From Dugong dugon (taxonomy: Eukaryota > Chordata > Mammalia > Sirenia > Dugongidae), in assembly GCA_030035585.1 (NCBI GenBank), contig CM057469.1, positions 35,308,501 through 35,372,500 on the forward strand: a DNA stretch of 64,000 bases. Direction: 5' to 3'. The notes beneath the pieces were generated by a model. The model did no database searches. It was not told where the DNA came from and saw only the letters and a list, made by a program, of their open reading frames with translations. How positions within the stretch are numbered: the first letter of the stretch is position 1; every line of letters begins with the position of its first letter. The position numbers were made by a program, and so were the translations under genes. Positions 35,600 to 47,562 of the stretch are shown one piece after another.

Positions 35600-36905
35600 A
35601 CTTTGGTGTGAATTTATGCACCCTTTCATTCATGCATTCATCCATTCATTTGTCAACGCACATTTACTGAATGACTGTTGGTGCCAGCATTCCTGCTGAA
35701 TGTTAGGGATAAAGTTGTGGGCAAGTCATAGTATTTGCCCTCACTAAACTTAAGACCTAGTGAAGAAAGCAGATAAGTAAATAGAAAAACTTCAATTGAT
35801 ATCAGACAAGACATAAAGTACAGGACGTTTTATGGGATTATACAGGAAGGATATCTTTCCAAATTGAGAGTAAAAAGGAAGCCTTCCTGGAGTAGCAGTA
35901 ATTAAGACTAGAAAGAAAAGTAGGCAGCCAGCCAAAGGTAAAGAAAAAAATATTTCAGGCAGAGAGAATACAGCAATAAGTTTGTAGAATTGAAAATAAT
36001 TTATTCTGCTTGAGATGTAGGTCTTTGAGGATTGAGGGCAAAACTGGGAAAGCGTGGTGGAAGATGAGGCTAACTAGATAGGCAGGAACCAGGCCATGAA
36101 GCCATGGTAATATTTAGAAATTTGTGTCTATGAGAAACAGGAACCACCAAAACGATAAATAAATAATATAGAGATTTATTTTTCCCTCATGTAAAAGAAG
36201 TCCAGGAGTAGGCAGTCCAGCCTACCTCCATGATGTAGAAACCATCAAAGATCCCAGCTCATTCTAGTTTTCAGTTCTGACATCTTTAATGCAAGTCTTC
36301 TCTCCATAAGACCACTTTATGGTCTCAAGATGACCACTTCAACTTTAGCTAATATTCCTTCCAGGCAAGGAGATGGAAGAAGAGAAGCTTACAGTTCCCC
36401 TGAGTCAATCTCCTTATTACAGAGCTTTTCTGGATGCCACGCTCAAAACTTTCCCTTGTATCTCATTGGCCAGAACTTAGTCATACAGCCATTCTCATCT
36501 GCAAGAGATGTTGGGAAATACAATTTCTTGGATGAGCACAATTGATTTTCCTAACAAAATCAGGATTATTTTAGTAAGAAACAAGGAGAAAAAGATATTA
36601 AGGGCAATTAGCAGTCTGTGCTATGCCACACCATGTTAACTCCTGAGGGCAATAGAAAGTCATCCAAGTGTTTTAAGCCAAGAAGAGGCATTATCAAATT
36701 TGTATTTTTGGAAGTACATCTTGATTGCAGGATAGAGACAGGACTGGAAGGGACATAAGTGGTGGCAGGGAGACATGTTAGCAGGAAGTTAAATCAATTC
36801 AGGCAATAGATGATGGTGGCCAATAAACATGATTTGATAGGAATAAGAAGTGAGATCATGAGGAAATGATGAGCATGAAGGAGTAAAGAGAAGAATCCTG
36901 TTGGC
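35600..36905 (-). repeat. Ancient repeat, L2-like in reverse, interrupted
   Basis: 35600-36125 begins TTCATTCATGCATTCATCC, then shows CTTCCTGGAGTAGCAG, CAGGCAGAGAGAATACAGC and CCATGAAGCCATGG. 36640-36905 continues with AAGTCATCCAAGTGTTTTAAG and AATAGATGATGGTGGCC. The order fits a long old mammalian repeat whose start resembles the reverse L2 3' end. Another old repeat interrupts it at 36126-36639. A related piece is at 39935-40150. Confidence 0.5.
36126..36639. repeat. Unnamed ancient interspersed repeat
   Basis: GAGATTTATTTTTCCCTCATG, TCATTGGCCAGAACTTAGTC, GATGTTGGGAAATACA and GCAGTCTGTGCTATGCCACA mark an old repeat. A second, more diverged copy is at 37330-37690 (CCATTGGTTAGAACTCAGCC, ACATGGCCACACC). 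I cannot name the family. Confidence 0.45.
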
Positions 36906-36927
36906 ACCAAAGACAAACCTCATTCAC

Positions 36928-37045
36928 TGTTATAGATTAATTTGTGTCCCCAAAAGGATATGCATCCCCTGCACCTGTGAACATGAACTTACTTGGAAAT
37001 AGGGTTTTTCTTTTGTTCTCAATTAAGTCAAATGAGGTAGGGAGA
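36928..37045 (+). mobile_element. MLT1-like LTR fragment
   Basis: AGATTAATTTGTGTCCCC, ACCTGTGAACATGAACTTAC and TTGGAAATAGGGTTTTTC resemble the first 120 bp of an MLT1-type (ERVL-MaLR) LTR. It is older than the local MaLR-like family and cut off by the following SINE. Confidence 0.5.
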
Positions 37046-37047
37046 GG

Positions 37048-37207
37048 GCAGTGGTGGTTCAGTGGTAGAATTTTTACATTCCATACAGGAGACCTGGGTT
37101 CTATTCCTGGCCAATGCACCTCATGTATAGCCACCACCTGTCTGTCAGTGGAGGCTTGCATGTTGCTATGATGCTAAACAGGTTACTACAGCACTTCCAG
37201 ACTAAGA
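37048..37207 (+). repeat. tRNA-Gly-headed SINE with RTE-derived body
   Basis: The first 72 bases follow tRNA-Gly(GCC): GTGGTGGTTCAGTGGTAGAA (A box), GGTTCTATTCCTGGCC (B box) and AATGCA. Then come CACCTGTCTGTCAGTGGAGG, CTTGCATGTTGCTATGATG and CTTCCAGACTAAGACAG, which also occur in the RTE 5' piece at 52416-52616. Truncated at 160 bp. Another copy is at 63641. Confidence 0.85.
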
Positions 37208-37329
37208 CAGAAAGTATGAAAAAGAAGAAGGTAGATTTGTGGTATTATTCCTTGGTGCTCTGATATTATAAACTTGGTAAGTGGCTCTGTGTATAATCAA
37301 TTTCTTATTCTCACCAAGTATATTAGTAA
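37208..37329. other. Unassigned DNA
   Basis: A short AT-rich spacer; nothing recognised. Confidence 0.5.
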
Positions 37330-37690
37330 AACAATGTTAGCTGCTGTAAAAGAAAAATCCCTGGATCTCAGTGACTTAAAATACTGTGCCTTTCTTGCTA
37401 CTGTAGCCCAAACAGATGTTTCTTATTGGTAACAAAGGAGAAGTAAGAGGCTCTATTCCATAGAGTTGCTTAAAGACCCAGGCTGAAGAAGCCTCCCAAC
37501 TGGCCCTTGAGGTCAATATCCAGCCAGCAGATAGGAGAAGAGCATAGAGAACTTCAAGTAGAATGGGCCACACTTCAAGTTCCATTGGTTAGAACTCAGC
37601 CACATGGCCACACCTAACTGCAAGGGTGATTGGGAGTTCAAGAAAGAAGAGAAAACAATTTTAGTTATAAGCTCATAGTCACCACTGTAA
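37330..37690. repeat. Unnamed ancient interspersed repeat, second copy
   Basis: Related to 36126-36639 by CATTGGTTAGAACTCAGC, CACATGGCCACACCTAACTG and CAAGGGTGATTGGGAG. Diverged and without clear ends. Confidence 0.45.
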
Positions 37691-37999
37691 ACCTTAGTTC
37701 TTCATCTGTAAAGCAAAGTCAGCTTTTTTTTGTTTTTTGTTTTTTAACTTTAAGTCTGTAACATTTTCAATAATAAAAAGCTACAGTCCTGGCACTTCAT
37801 ACAGTTCATGAAGTTGTCACTGTTTGTTAATAGTGCAAGATACTCCACTTATCTTATTCATTTTGCTTGCAAAACCATAAACTTGTATATTTCTCTACTT
37901 CCTTTAGAGGCTCTTATGTCTTTGCTTCTGTGAAATAATAAGATCCTATCGCTGTGGTTTGCACAGATAGTAACTAAAAATTATTAAACGCCTTCAAAT

Positions 38000-38430
38000 G
38001 TCATGAATTGTGAACTGTGCTTGCCACTTCATGTAATCCTCACAACAATCCAGTGAGGTAGGCTTCATTACCCCGATTTATAAAGATTCACATCACCAGG
38101 AAAGACCAATCCCTAATGAGAGAAAGCCCCAGTGAGACGGGTTGACACAGTAGCTACAACAATGGGCTCGAACATACCAGTGATCATGAAGATGGTGCAG
38201 GACTAGGCAACATTTTGTTCTGTTTTATATATAAGGTTGTAATGAGTTGGAGCCAACTTGACCGCAATGAACAACAACTTACAAGGATGGCAATGGGAGG
38301 GAGAGTATATGAGGGGAGGGGGCTACAGTTTAGTAATTAACCAAAGGACACAGCTGATAAGTGGTGGTAGTGTTCCAACTTGAACTCAAGTCTCCATTGA
38401 TTCCAAATCTTGGGTGTTTTATACCAACTA
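38000..38430 (-). repeat. MIR SINE, reverse, split by an RTE fragment
   Basis: Left part 38000-38091: ATGTAATCCTCACAACAATCC, AGTGAGGTAGGCTTCATTAC. Right part 38330-38430: GGACACAGCTGATAAGTGG, TTGAACTCAAGTCTCC. These are consecutive pieces of reverse MIR separated by 38096-38278. Confidence 0.65.
38096..38278 (+). mobile_element. RTE LINE 3'-end fragment
   Basis: AGAGAAAGCCCCAGTGAGAC, GGTTGACACAGTAGCTACAA, GTGCAGGACTAGGCAACAT and GTAATGAGTTGGAGCC follow the last 170 bases of the RTE at 28570-28745, ending AACAACAAC. A 5'-truncated insertion into a MIR. Confidence 0.85.
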
Positions 38431-38439
38431 TATTATTCT

Positions 38440-38550
38440 GCTGCATTTCTACTTCTCTCAGAATCCTAGAACACTTTGCACAGTGTCTGGCACATGGTGA
38501 AAGAAATGGAACAAATACTTGTTTGAATAAAGTGAATTTTATATACCCTC
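38440..38550 (+). repeat. L2 LINE 3'-end fragment
   Basis: TCCTAGAACACTTTGCACAG, TGTCTGGCACATGGTGAAAG and TACTTGTTTGAATAAAG fit the L2 terminus ('gcacagtgcctggcacatagtagg', 'ttgttgaatgaa'). Confidence 0.55.
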
Positions 38551-39365
38551 AAATTCAATAAATTTCTAGTGTAAGTCCACATTCTTTAAAGCCACTTATA
38601 TTGTCCCTTCCTTGATTTCTGTTCTCCATGCCTGCTTTGTTTTTGCTTTTCTTTCACTTGCATTCATTCCCTTCTTTCTTTTCTTGATACTTCCAGTGGC
38701 CATCCTAGCTCCTCACCCTCCATTCCAAGGAAGAAGCTTTCATTTAGAAAGTTATAGTGCACATAATGCTGCCACATAGCCCATTGAGAGTGTCTGGCAA
38801 AGGTCCTATGAAGAAATTTACTACAATTTGAGAGAGATTCCCATCTTATTTAATTCTATGGGAAAATTTATTAGTTCAGAGCCAGACCTTGTGGAATGTA
38901 GACCTAGATCCAAACGTCTGCAAGTCTAGACTTACTTAGGACACTATTTTTCCCAGGCTCATTTGCTAAATTTTATTTCTTCCAGCAAGATCACTATTGG
39001 ATGCTACATGAGTTCAGTTTTCATTTGACACTAAACTCACAGGACAGTCTGCCAAGCCAGCAGGGAATCATGGGTTTTTTTTGGTCTAAGTCCAGCCGGC
39101 TGAAGCTTCCTCTCACAAATGGCTTGTGTTGTAAGCACATGGCTGGGCTACAGATTCAAAATGAATACTACAGCTTCCTTGTTACAGGTACCTTGTTCTG
39201 TGTATAAGGCAGTTGTGGGTAGGTAATTATTAAGGATGTAATTGCTTCTTTGTGGGTAGATAATCTAAGGTTTATGAGGCTTGACTAACAAATTATATTA
39301 ATAGGAACTAACTACCTTCAGAAAACAGTAAAACTATGGGCTCTTTGGGAACTATTTACACACTA
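38551..39365. other. Unassigned DNA
   Basis: About 800 bp without recognisable repeats or genes. An open frame at 39001-39207 has no known similarity. Confidence 0.5.
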
Positions 39366-39560
39366 CAAGTGTGGTGCAAATGGTTAAGGGCTTGGCTGCT
39401 GATCAAAAGATTGGCAGTTCAAGTCCACCCAGAGGTGTCTCAGAAGAAAGTTTTGACAATCTACTTCCGAAAAATCAGCTACTGAAATCCCTATGGAGCA
39501 CAGTTCTATTCCGACACACATAGGGTTGCCATGAGTAGGAGTATACTTGACTGCAACTAG
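39366..39560 (+). repeat. AfroSINE variant, plus
   Basis: GTGTGGTGCAAATGGTTAAG (A box), GGCAGTTCAAGTCCACCCAG (B box), GAGGTGTCTCAGAAGAAAG, CCCTATGGAGCACAGTTC and GGGTTGCCATGAGTAGGAG. The same longer variant as at 33040, opposite strand. Confidence 0.85.
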
Positions 39561-40279
39561 TACTTGTAGTCTGGACCAAAAAGAAAATCACCAGGGGCAG
39601 GACTTGAGCTTATGGAAGGAACACTTCACTATTTAATGAGGAGACGTTATTAATGAGAATACTCTATTCTTCAGATGTCTCATCACTTTGGGAAAGAGGA
39701 AATGTGGACTCAGTATGAGAATTTGATTAGCAATATCAATGTTCTGTCTCTATACTGCTAAGTTTCTTCAAAATAAATCATTGATTTATTCACACACACA
39801 CACACAAAAACTATTGGGAAACTTTATGTATTTGAAGATGAGAAGCTCATCTTCAAGATGCTTAACAAAAAGACTTTCATCAAATCATTATAATCTAAAA
39901 TAGAAGGCAATAAGTATCATAAATGAGATACATAAAGTATAATGGGAATTCAAAGAAAGGAAAAGATTTCTTCTTCCTAGTGGAATTAAGGAAGATCTCA
40001 TGGAGGAGTTTTATGTGAGCTGCAACTTGAATAATGAGTAGGGTTAGAAGATACTGAAGTAGGGGAAGGGGATTCCGGTAGAAAGGAACAGCAAGAACAA
40101 AGGTATTGAATCAGGCAAGTGGGAAAGATGTATCAGCAATAAAAAGTAGTACCATTATCTAAACGTATGAAGCAAAGATTAGGCCAAGAACTTCTATTTC
40201 CAATGCTATGGCCTACTATATAACCTGAATAACACTCCATTAAAAGCAATTGAAAATGTTTGATAAAATATTTTTTTAA
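39561..40279. repeat. Unassigned DNA with an old L2-like piece
   Basis: A (CA)n run lies at 39793-39806. The stretch 39935-40150 (GATCTCATGGAGGAGTTT, GGAACAGCAAGAACAAAGG) resembles the reverse old repeat at 35600-36125. The rest is AT-rich and unassigned. Confidence 0.45.
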
Positions 40280-41638
40280 GGAGGCAAGGCCAAGATGACA
40301 GAGTAGTCAGATGTTCCAGTGGTCCCTCTTACAACAAAGACCCAAAAACATAAGTGAATCTATTATATATGACAATCTCGGAGCCCTGAACATCAAAGGC
40401 AAAGTTGAGGAATTGGACTGAGTGGCAAGCGGAGGGAAAGACAGTTTAGAAGCAGTGAGGAGTTGCCAGAACTGACCTGGTGGGAGCCAGTGCCCTGCAG
40501 GCCAGATCAGCTGGTGTGCACAGTGAGGCAAGTAGTGGCATTCGGGATGCATTTTCCAGTTAGGGAGAGACAGAGCAGCAGAGTCTCCTCAGGCCTCCAG
40601 AGCCACTGAAAAGCAGTGCTCAATCTGCAAAAGATAAGTACATATGTTTAACCTACTGCACAGATCAAAAAACACCCTATTTAGGAAGAACCTCTCTCTT
40701 ATTTACCTTCTTCCTCCCTCTTTGCACCAGGTCCCTGGCCAACTTCAGTTATTGCTGAGTCCCCTGGGCTGGAAGTAGGACCCATCACACATCCTGAGCC
40801 ATTCTCCTGGCCTTGAAAAGGGAACAAATTAACAAACAGGAATAAATAATCTACCAGTTCCCCTAAGCCAGGAGCTCAGAACAGGCACAGCTCCTTTGCG
40901 TAGGCACAAGCATAAGGGATCCACAGACTTTGAATGCATTTCACCCCTGCATAGACCTGTGTGGGCCCATTTCAACAGCGTAGGCCCTCATTACCACAAG
41001 ACAACAGGGTATATACCTGAAGCCTAACTTCACTGTATCAGCTATATGGTGGATTGACAGGTTCCTGACATTTGATACCACTCTGTCCATTAAGCAGTAT
41101 CCTGACCTACCAACATCAGGGGCCTGAGGACTGGTGGCTCCACCGACGCCACATAGCCACCTGCGACAGAAGTGCAAGAATAAGTAGTGCCTCCCAGTCC
41201 TTAAAGTAGTGCCCATAGTCTGGCTGCAAAACCCACCCACCTATGCAGTCTAGGGAACAGGGACACACTTTTTCCTCCCAGACACTCAGAGGCAGTTGTC
41301 AGCCCGCTGCACTGCTCAGCACATGACCCCCTACTGCAGCCAGATACCTGTACCTACACCAATAACCCTTGCTCATCTAGTACTGTAGGTGAGAGCTTGC
41401 ACCACTCACCTTGTGACTGACTACCTAAACACCTGAGCTGAATCCATACAAGAAAAGAAAATGGACTCTGTAGCTCACATACCTAGTAACAGATCTAACC
41501 ACCTGGTGACAGGAAGTTAGAGCTTCAAAGGCACCAATAATCAAACCAGCTCACATGAGCAGCCTATCTGTGCGTATCAAAACAAGAAGCTAGGACACAG
41601 TAAGCAAACAAAAAATAAATAAATATAATAACTTATTG
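40280..41638 (+). promoter_or_regulatory. L1-4 5'UTR, full length
   Basis: About 1.36 kb from the L1 start to the ORF1 ATG, GC-richer than the ORFs. In L1s this region holds the internal promoter. It has no tandem monomers and no visible similarity to the L1-5 5'UTR beyond the first few bases, so the two lineages use different promoters. Its last 450 bp align with 21415-21904. Confidence 0.8.
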
Positions 41639-42651
41639 ATGGCTCAAAGACAACAGTCAATATCAAGTCACATAAACAGGCAGATTATGATGGCTTCAGA
41701 AAGCTCCCAAAACAAAGAATCAAGAAATTTTCCTGAGGAAGAGAACTTCTTGGAATTACCAGAGGTAGAATACCAAAGATTAATATACAGAACTCTTTAA
41801 GAGATCAGGAAGGAGATCAGACAAAATACAGAACAATCCAAAGAACACACTGAAAAAGTAATAGAGGAATGTAAGAAGATTAGAGAAGAGCACAGTGACA
41901 AATTTAACAAGCTGCAAGAATCCATAGAGAGACAGCAAACAGAAATCCCAAAGATTAACAATAAAATTTCAGAATTAGACAACTCAGTAGAAAGTCATAG
42001 GAGCAGAATTGAGGCAATAGAAGTCAGAACTGGTGAGATGGAAGATAAAGCACTTGACACCAACTTATTTGAGGAAAAATCAGATAAAAGAATTTTAAAA
42101 AATGAAGAAACCGTAAGAATTATGTGGGACTCTATCAACAGGAATAACATATGAGTGATTGAGTACCAGGACCGGGGGTATAACAGAAAATACAGAGAGA
42201 ATTGTTGAAGATTTGTTGGCAGAAAACTTCCCTGATATCATGAAATATGACAAGATCTCTATCCAAGATGCTTATTGAACCCCACACAAGGTAGATCCCA
42301 AAAGAAAGTCACCAAGACATATTATAATCAAACCTGCCAAAACCAAAGATAAAGAGAGAATTTTAAGAGCAGCTAGGGAAAACGAAAACTCATCTACAAA
42401 GGAGAGTCATAAGACTAAGCTCAGACTACTCAGTAGAAACCATGCAGGCAAGAAGGCAATGAGATGACATATATAAAGCCTTGAAGGAAAAAAATTACCA
42501 GCCAAAAAGTATATATCCAGCAAAACTGTCTCTCAAATATGATGGCAAAATTAAGGCATTTCCAGATAAACAAAAGTTTAGGTAATTTGCAAAAACCAAA
42601 CTAAAATTACAAGAAATACTAAAGGGAGTCCTCCAGTTAGAAAATCAATAA
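41639..42651 (+). pseudogene. L1-4 ORF1, broken
   Basis: From ATGGCTCAAAGACAACAGTC to the family stop at 42649-42651. The coiled-coil half includes text for RQQTEIPKINNKISELDNSV. The middle part encodes KRKSPRHIIIK and the end aligns with KGVLQLENQ. Stops and frame changes (for example a TAA after the RTL codons near 41798) disable it. Confidence 0.88.
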
Positions 42652-43721
42652 CATCAAATAACAATCCATGACTAGAACACAGGACAGAGCAACCAGGTAT
42701 AAACCCAGATAGGGAAGTCGCAAAAATAAATCAAGGCTAAAACACTGAAAACAGGAAAACAGAGACTTCAATATGTAAAAGATGACAATATTAAAAAAAA
42801 AAAAGGGGGGGTGACAAAAAATGTCATAGATCTTTCATATGGAGAAGAAGTTAAGGTGATAAAAAGAAATAAAAGACTGGTTTAAACTTAGAAAAATAGG
42901 GGTAAATATTAAGGTAGCCACAAAGGAAACACATCAAAATAAAAAACAAGAAAAACAAAAAGACTCAGCAAACGCAAAATCGATAACAATGGAAAAGATG
43001 AAAAGAAAATACATGAAGAAAAATGACTCAGCACAGAAAATTAAGCGGAACAAAGAAACTGTCAACAACACAAAAAAAAAGATATCAAAATGACAGCACT
43101 AAACTCATCCCTATCAATAATTATGCAAAAGTAAATGGACTAAATGCACCAATAAAGAGACAGAGGTGGCAGAATGGATTAAAACAAAAAAAAAGATCTG
43201 TCTACATGCTGCCTACAAGAGCCACATCTTAGACTTAAAGACACAAACAAACTAAAACTCAAAGGAAGGAAAAAAGTATATCAAGCAAACAACACTCAAA
43301 AAAGAGCAGGAGTGGCAATATTAATCTCTGATAAAATAGAGTTTAAAGTAAAAGCTACCACAAAAGATGAGGAAGGGCACTATATAATGATTAAAGGGTC
43401 AATACATCAGGAGGACCTAACTGTAATAAATATTTACACACCCAATGACAGGGCTCCAAAATACATAAAACAAACTCTAACATCATTGAAAAGAGAAATA
43501 GACAGCTCCACAGTAATAGTAGGAGACTTCAACATACTACTTCCAGTGAAGAACAGAAAATCCAGAAAGAAGCTCAATAAAGACACCAAAGATCTAAATG
43601 TCACAATCAACCAACTTGATCTAATGGGTGTATACCAAACTTTCCACCCAACAGCAGCCGAGTATACTTTCTTTTCCAATGCACATGGAACATTCTCCAG
43701 AGTAGACCACATATTAGGCCA

Positions 43722-45294
43722 TGACACAGACCTTCCTCCAGAGCCAACGGAGAAGGGGTTCCCCTGGAGCTGACGCCCTGAATTTGGACTTGTAGTCTAC
43801 TGGGCTATGAGAGAATAAACTCTTTATTAAAGCCATCCACTTGTGGTATTCCTGTTAGAGCAGCGCTAGACAACTAAGACAGAATTTGGTACCAGGAGTG
43901 GGGTGCTGCTCTAATAGATACCTAAAATGTGGAAGCAGTTTTGAAACTGTGAATGAATAGAGGAGCGGCAGTGGCAGAGGACCAGCAACAGCAGAGAACC
44001 TGCAATAGCAGAGAACCAACAGCAGCAGAATGATGAGGCCAGTGCGAGACTGCACTGGAGCCAACCCACAGAGCGAGAAAGCTGACTGCCTGTGCACAGG
44101 AGGCTTCCTGGCGGAGTGGGATGCCTCTAGGCACTTAATCAGTGGAGGTACAGGGCTTTGGAACACTTGCCCCAGCAGGGCAGACGTGGGCTTGAGGCCT
44201 GAGGGCCGAGAGGCCACAGGAAGCAGAAGCTGAAGAGACAAGGAACACAAGAAGCCAAGCTGCCTCAGTCTTAAATGGTATGGCCGAGACCTCTGGGGTT
44301 TCAAAGGGTGGGGCCAGGGACCCTGGTGTTTCTAAGGGGGGAGTTGTCACACCAATGGGCTAGGAGAATGGTTTGCCTAAAGCCAGGGAAACAGAGTTGC
44401 TATCCCAGTGGGCCTGGAAGGCAGAGCTGAAGCCAGGGCCAAGGGGCCTCCGCTCAGAATCCAGAGACTGTGGCCAATACCTGGAGTCTGGAGGGCAGAG
44501 CTATTGTGTAAATGGTCTCAGATAACAGAGGATTATTTTCAAGCCTTGAGGGCTAATGTAATGTGTTCTGCTAACTTGCTTGCTGCCTTTTATTCCTTCT
44601 TTCTCTGCAATTTCTCCCATTTGTAATGAAAATGTCTAACTTGTGCCTGTTCTGCCATTATACTTTTGGAAGCAGATAACTTGTATTCTAGATTTCACCA
44701 AAGAAGAGGAATTTTTGGATTTTGGACTTGGAGTGAAGACTTTTGCTGTGATATGATGAGAAGAGTATATTTTGTATGTTGCAAGGACAAGAATTTTTGG
44801 GGGCCAAAGGGTGGAATGTCATGGATTGAGTTGTGTCCCCAAAAAATATCTGTCAGCTTGGCTGGGTCATGATTCCCAGTGTTGTATGATTGTGTAATCT
44901 GATGTGATTTCCTTATGAGTTGTAAACTCTATCACTGTGATGAGGTTATACTGATGAGGTTGAAAAGATTAGATAGTGTCTTAATGCAATCTCTTTTGAG
45001 ATATAAAAGAGAGAAGCAAGCAGAGACACATAGGAACCTCATACCACCAAGAAAGCAGTGACGGGAGCAGAGCGTGTCCTTTGGACCTGAGTTTCCTGCA
45101 CAGAGAATCTCCCAGACCAAGAGAAGACTGATGACACGGACCTTCCTCCAGAGCCAATGGAGAAAGCGTTCCCCTGGAGCTGACACCCTGAATTTGGACT
45201 TGTAACCTACTGGGCTGTGAGAGAATAAACTTCTCTTTGTTTAAGCCATCCACTTGTGGTATTCCTGTTAGAGCAGCACTAGATGACTAAGACA
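43722..45294 (+). mobile_element. MaLR-like LTR element inserted in L1-4
   Basis: Same family as the element at 9071. Parts: partial 5' LTR 43722-43881, internal region 43882-44816, 3' LTR 44817-45294. It is flanked by near-matching 5-mers GGCCA (43717-43721) and GTCCA (45295-45299), and L1 ORF2 is contiguous across it. The internal region opens TTTGGTACCAGGAGTGGGG. No gag, pol or env was recognised. A broken, non-coding fossil; the age is probably close to that of the other two, since all share the family's sequence. Confidence 0.88.
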
Positions 45295-46738
45295 GTCCAT
45301 AAAGCAAGCCTTAACAGAATCCAAAACATCAAAATATTACAAAGCATCTTTTATGAACATAAAGCCATAAAAGTAGAAATCAATAACAGAAAAAGCAAGG
45401 AAAAAATCAAACACATGGAAACTGAACAATACCTTGCTCAAAAACTACTGGGTTATAGAAGAAATTAAGGATGAAATAAAGAAATTCACAGAATCAAATG
45501 AGAATGAAAATATATCTTACCGGAACCTTTGGGACACAGCAAAAGCAATCCTCAGAGGTCAATTTATAGCAATAAATGCACACATCCAAAAAGAAGAAAC
45601 AGCGAAAATCAAAGCATTAACCCTACAACTTGAACAAGTAGAAAGAAAGCGGCAAAAGAAGCTGTTGGGAGCCAGAAGAAAGGAAATAATAAGAATAAGA
45701 GCAGAATCAAATGAAATAGAGAATAGAAAAACAACTGAAAGAGTTAACAAACCAAAAGCTCGTTTTTTGAAAAGATCAACAAAATTGATTCACCGTTGGC
45801 CAAACTGACAAAACAAAAGAGGAAGCAAATAACCTGTATAAGAAATGAGATGGGTGATATCACAACAGACCCAACTGAAATTAAAAGAATCATAACAGAA
45901 TACTATGAAAAATTGTACTTTAAGAAATTTGAAAACCTAGAGGAAATGGACAAATTTCTAGAAACTCACTACCTACCTAAACTAACACAAACAGAGGTAG
46001 AACAACTAAATAAACCCATAACAAAAGAAGAGATTGAAAAGGTAATTTAAAAACTCCCAACAAAAAAAAGCCATGGCCTTGATGGTTTTACTGGAGAATC
46101 TACAAAACTTTCAGAGAAGAGTTAACACCACTGCTACTAAAAGTATTTCAGAGCATACAAAAGTATGGAATACTCCCAAACTCATTCTATGAAGCCAGCA
46201 TAACACTGATACCAAAACCAGGTAGAGGCACCGCAGAAAAAGAAAATTACAGGCAAGTATCCCTCATGAACATTAACACAAAAATCCTCAACAAAATTCT
46301 AGCCAATAGAATTCAACAATATATCAAAAAAATTATTCACCATGACTAAGTGGGATTTATACTAGGTATGCAGGGATGGTTCAACATTAGAAAAACAATC
46401 AATGTAATCCATCACATAAATAAAACAAAAGACAAGAACCTCATGATCTTATCAACTGATGCAGAAAAGGCATTTGACAAAGTCCAACACCCACTCATGA
46501 TAAAAACTCTCTGCAAAATAGAAATAGAAGGGAAATTCCTCAACATAATAAAGGGCATTTATACAAAGCCAACAGCCAACATCATCTTAAATGGAGAGAG
46601 TCTGAAAGCATTCCCCTTGAGAATGAGAACCAGACAAGAATGCCATTTATCCCCACTCTTATTCAACATTGTGCTGGAGGTCCTAGCCAGAGCAATTGGG
46701 CTAGAAAAAGCAATAAAGTGCATCCAAATTGTAAGGAA

Positions 46739-47562
46739 CGGCTAGGAATAAACAAAAAGTCATCTACAAAGGAGAGTCAATAAGACTAAGCTCGGACTAC
46801 TCAGCAGAAACCATGCGGGGAAGAAGGTAATGGGATGACATATATAAAGCCTTGAAGGAAAAAAATTAGCAGCCAAGAATTATATATCCAGCAAAACTGT
46901 CTCTCAAATATGATGGCGAAATTAGGGCATTTCCAGATAAACAGAAGTTTAGGGAATTTGCAAAATCCAAACTAAAATTACAAGAAATACTAAAGGGAGT
47001 CCTCCAGTTAGAAAACCAATAACATCAGATAACAACCCAAGACTAGAACACAGGACAGAACAACCAGATATAAACCCAGACAGGGAAGTCACAAAAATAA
47101 ATGAATGCTAAAACACAGAAAATAGGGAAACAGAGATGTCAATATGTAAAAGATGACAACATTAAAACAAAAAAGAGGAACTAAAAAATGTAGACATAGA
47201 TTTTTAATATGGAGAGGAAGTCAAAGCAATATAAAGAAATAAAAGACTGGTTTAAACTTACAAAAATAGGGGTAAATACTAAGGTAACCACAAAGGAAAC
47301 TAACAATCGTACACATCAAAATAAAAAACAAGAAAAATATAAAGACTCAGCAAATACAAAATCAACAACAACGAAAAGGATGAAAAGAAAATACATAAAA
47401 AAAAATAACTCAGCACAAAAAATTAAGTGGAACAAAGAACCTGTCAACAACACACAAAAGAAGACATCAAAATGACAGCACTAAACTCATACCTATTAAT
47501 AGTTATGCTGAATGTAAATGGACTAAATGCACTAATAAAGAGACAGAGAGTGGCAGAATGGA
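46739..47562 (+). mobile_element. 824-bp internal L1 segment inserted in L1-4 ORF2
   Basis: The segment runs from the ORF1 C-terminal region (GGCTAGGAATAAACAAAAAG) through the ORF1 end (47022), the spacer and ORF2 start to TGGCAGAATGGA. It corresponds to about 42368-43165 of the same element, at roughly 90 percent identity by eye. It interrupts the reverse-transcriptase region exactly: CAAATTGTAAGGAA (46725-46738) precedes it and CAAATTGGTAAGGAA (47563-47577) follows. There is no poly(A) and neither L1 terminus, unlike a normal L1 insertion. Confidence 0.85.

Noticed and set aside
37048-37120. A possible genuine tRNA-Gly gene
   Set aside because: The A and B boxes are readable but the anticodon arm is altered, and the sequence continues directly into the SINE body, so it is a SINE head.
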